Source: Theodoxus fluviatilis (lineage: Eukaryota; Mollusca; Gastropoda; Cycloneritida; Neritidae). Taken from it: a stretch of DNA of 12,500 bases. Shown here piece by piece: positions 6,824 through 12,500 of the stretch. The notes under the pieces were generated by a model that ran no database searches, was not told the DNA's origin, and saw nothing but the letters and a program-made list of their open reading frames with translations. How positions within the stretch are numbered: the first letter of the stretch is position 1; each line of letters starts with the position of its first letter. The DNA is taken from the NCBI GenBank assembly GCA_034096865.1, contig JAWQFJ010007959.1:22501-35000 (forward strand). Direction: 5' to 3'. The translations under genes were made by a program, and so were the position numbers.

Positions 6824-6850
6824 TTTTTTCCAATAACAACTTGGAAAAAA
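6824..6850. repeat. perfect 10-bp inverted repeat TTTTTTCCAA / TTGGAAAAAA within a direct repeat
   Basis: The arms are at 6824-6833 and 6841-6850, with a 7-base spacer. A direct repeat flanks it: GTACATCACTTTTACGAC at about 6793-6810 and GTACATCATTTTTACAAC at about 6857-6874. The nested arrangement suggests a small inserted or duplicated module in the AGK upstream region. Confidence 0.7.
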
Positions 6851-6892
6851 TCGCAAGTACATCATTTTTACAACTTTTATCATGAGCGTATC

Positions 6893-6908
6893 ACCAAAGA
6901 TCTTTGGT
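6893..6908. promoter_or_regulatory. 16-bp perfect palindrome ACCAAAGATCTTTGGT
   Basis: Fully self-complementary with no spacer, 152 bases before the AGK ATG. Its half site CCAAAGAT is the same as the arms of the inverted repeat at 6670-6707, so both may be recognised by one dimeric factor. No specific factor is assigned. Confidence 0.6.
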
Positions 6909-7011
6909 AATCACCTCATGGTACAGCATCTCAAACAAGGGAGGTAATATTGTTTCCATCCCTTGACAAGATTTTCAGTCGAAGAGAGTGGGAAAAGTAC
7001 ACACCTCTATA

Positions 7012-7025
7012 GACACACGTGTGTC
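7012..7025. promoter_or_regulatory. 14-bp palindrome with CACGTG E-box just upstream of AGK start
   Basis: GACACACGTGTGTC is fully palindromic with CACGTG at 7016-7021, 35 bases before the start codon. CACGTG is bound by bHLH-zip factors (USF, MITF/TFE and MYC groups). It may lie in the promoter or in the 5' UTR; the transcript start is not known. Confidence 0.4.
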
Positions 7026-7059
7026 CATCGTCTCCATGTGATCTACTCGGAAGGTCGAA

Positions 7060-12451
<5,392 letters not shown>

Positions 12452-12500
12452 GTGAGAATGACCTTGCAGAATGATGGCGTGGCTGGCAGTTGAGAAGATC

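Overview
The window is animal nuclear DNA: spliced genes with GT-AG introns of about 0.4-1.4 kb, many long microsatellites, and decayed transposons. Repeat-dense, AT-rich introns and a tandem-repeat element resembling those of bivalves and gastropods suggest a lophotrochozoan, probably a mollusc. That placement is inference, not proof.

The main gene is on the + strand from 7060 to the right edge. Seven exons (7060-7169, 8213-8252, 9142-9221, 10590-10665, 11208-11306, 11937-11969, 12360-12451) join in one frame with matching splice phases. They give the first ~176 residues of acylglycerol kinase (AGK), the inner-mitochondrial-membrane lipid kinase and TIM22 import subunit; the rest lies beyond the window. 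The N-terminal membrane anchor and the start of the kinase fold are present, but the conserved Asp of the ATP-binding GGDGT motif reads Gly. Its introns hold (CT)69, a 270-bp (CATC)n, a CCA/ATC tract, (TA)n, (TG)n and, in intron 3, a 629-bp inverted-repeat transposon. The region before the ATG carries a 12-bp inverted repeat, a strong G-quadruplex motif, a 10-bp inverted repeat, a 16-bp perfect palindrome and a 14-bp palindrome centred on a CACGTG E-box.

The left half is mostly repeats. Bases 1-976 show no recognisable gene. From 977 to about 2193 runs a GA block followed by 1.1 kb of nearly pure pyrimidine (CT, CTGT, CCGT), with a 315-bp internal segment repeat. At 3106-3240 is one exon of a NIDO (nidogen-like) domain with no partner exons visible. 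It is followed by a putative non-autonomous element at about 3288-4638: a TG-rich leader, then four ~300-bp repeats, ending in a GC hairpin and CTAGT, reminiscent of Helentron-associated (HINE/pearl) elements. Each unit has a perfect RFX X-box, YY1-type motifs, ATF/CRE-like sites in some copies, and in three units a nested hairpin with a GCGAAGC core.

Bases 4640-6600 are mostly unassigned, except for a frameshifted remnant at about 5372-5536 that looks like the zinc-finger tail of a non-LTR retrotransposon. The long open frames over microsatellites are artefacts.
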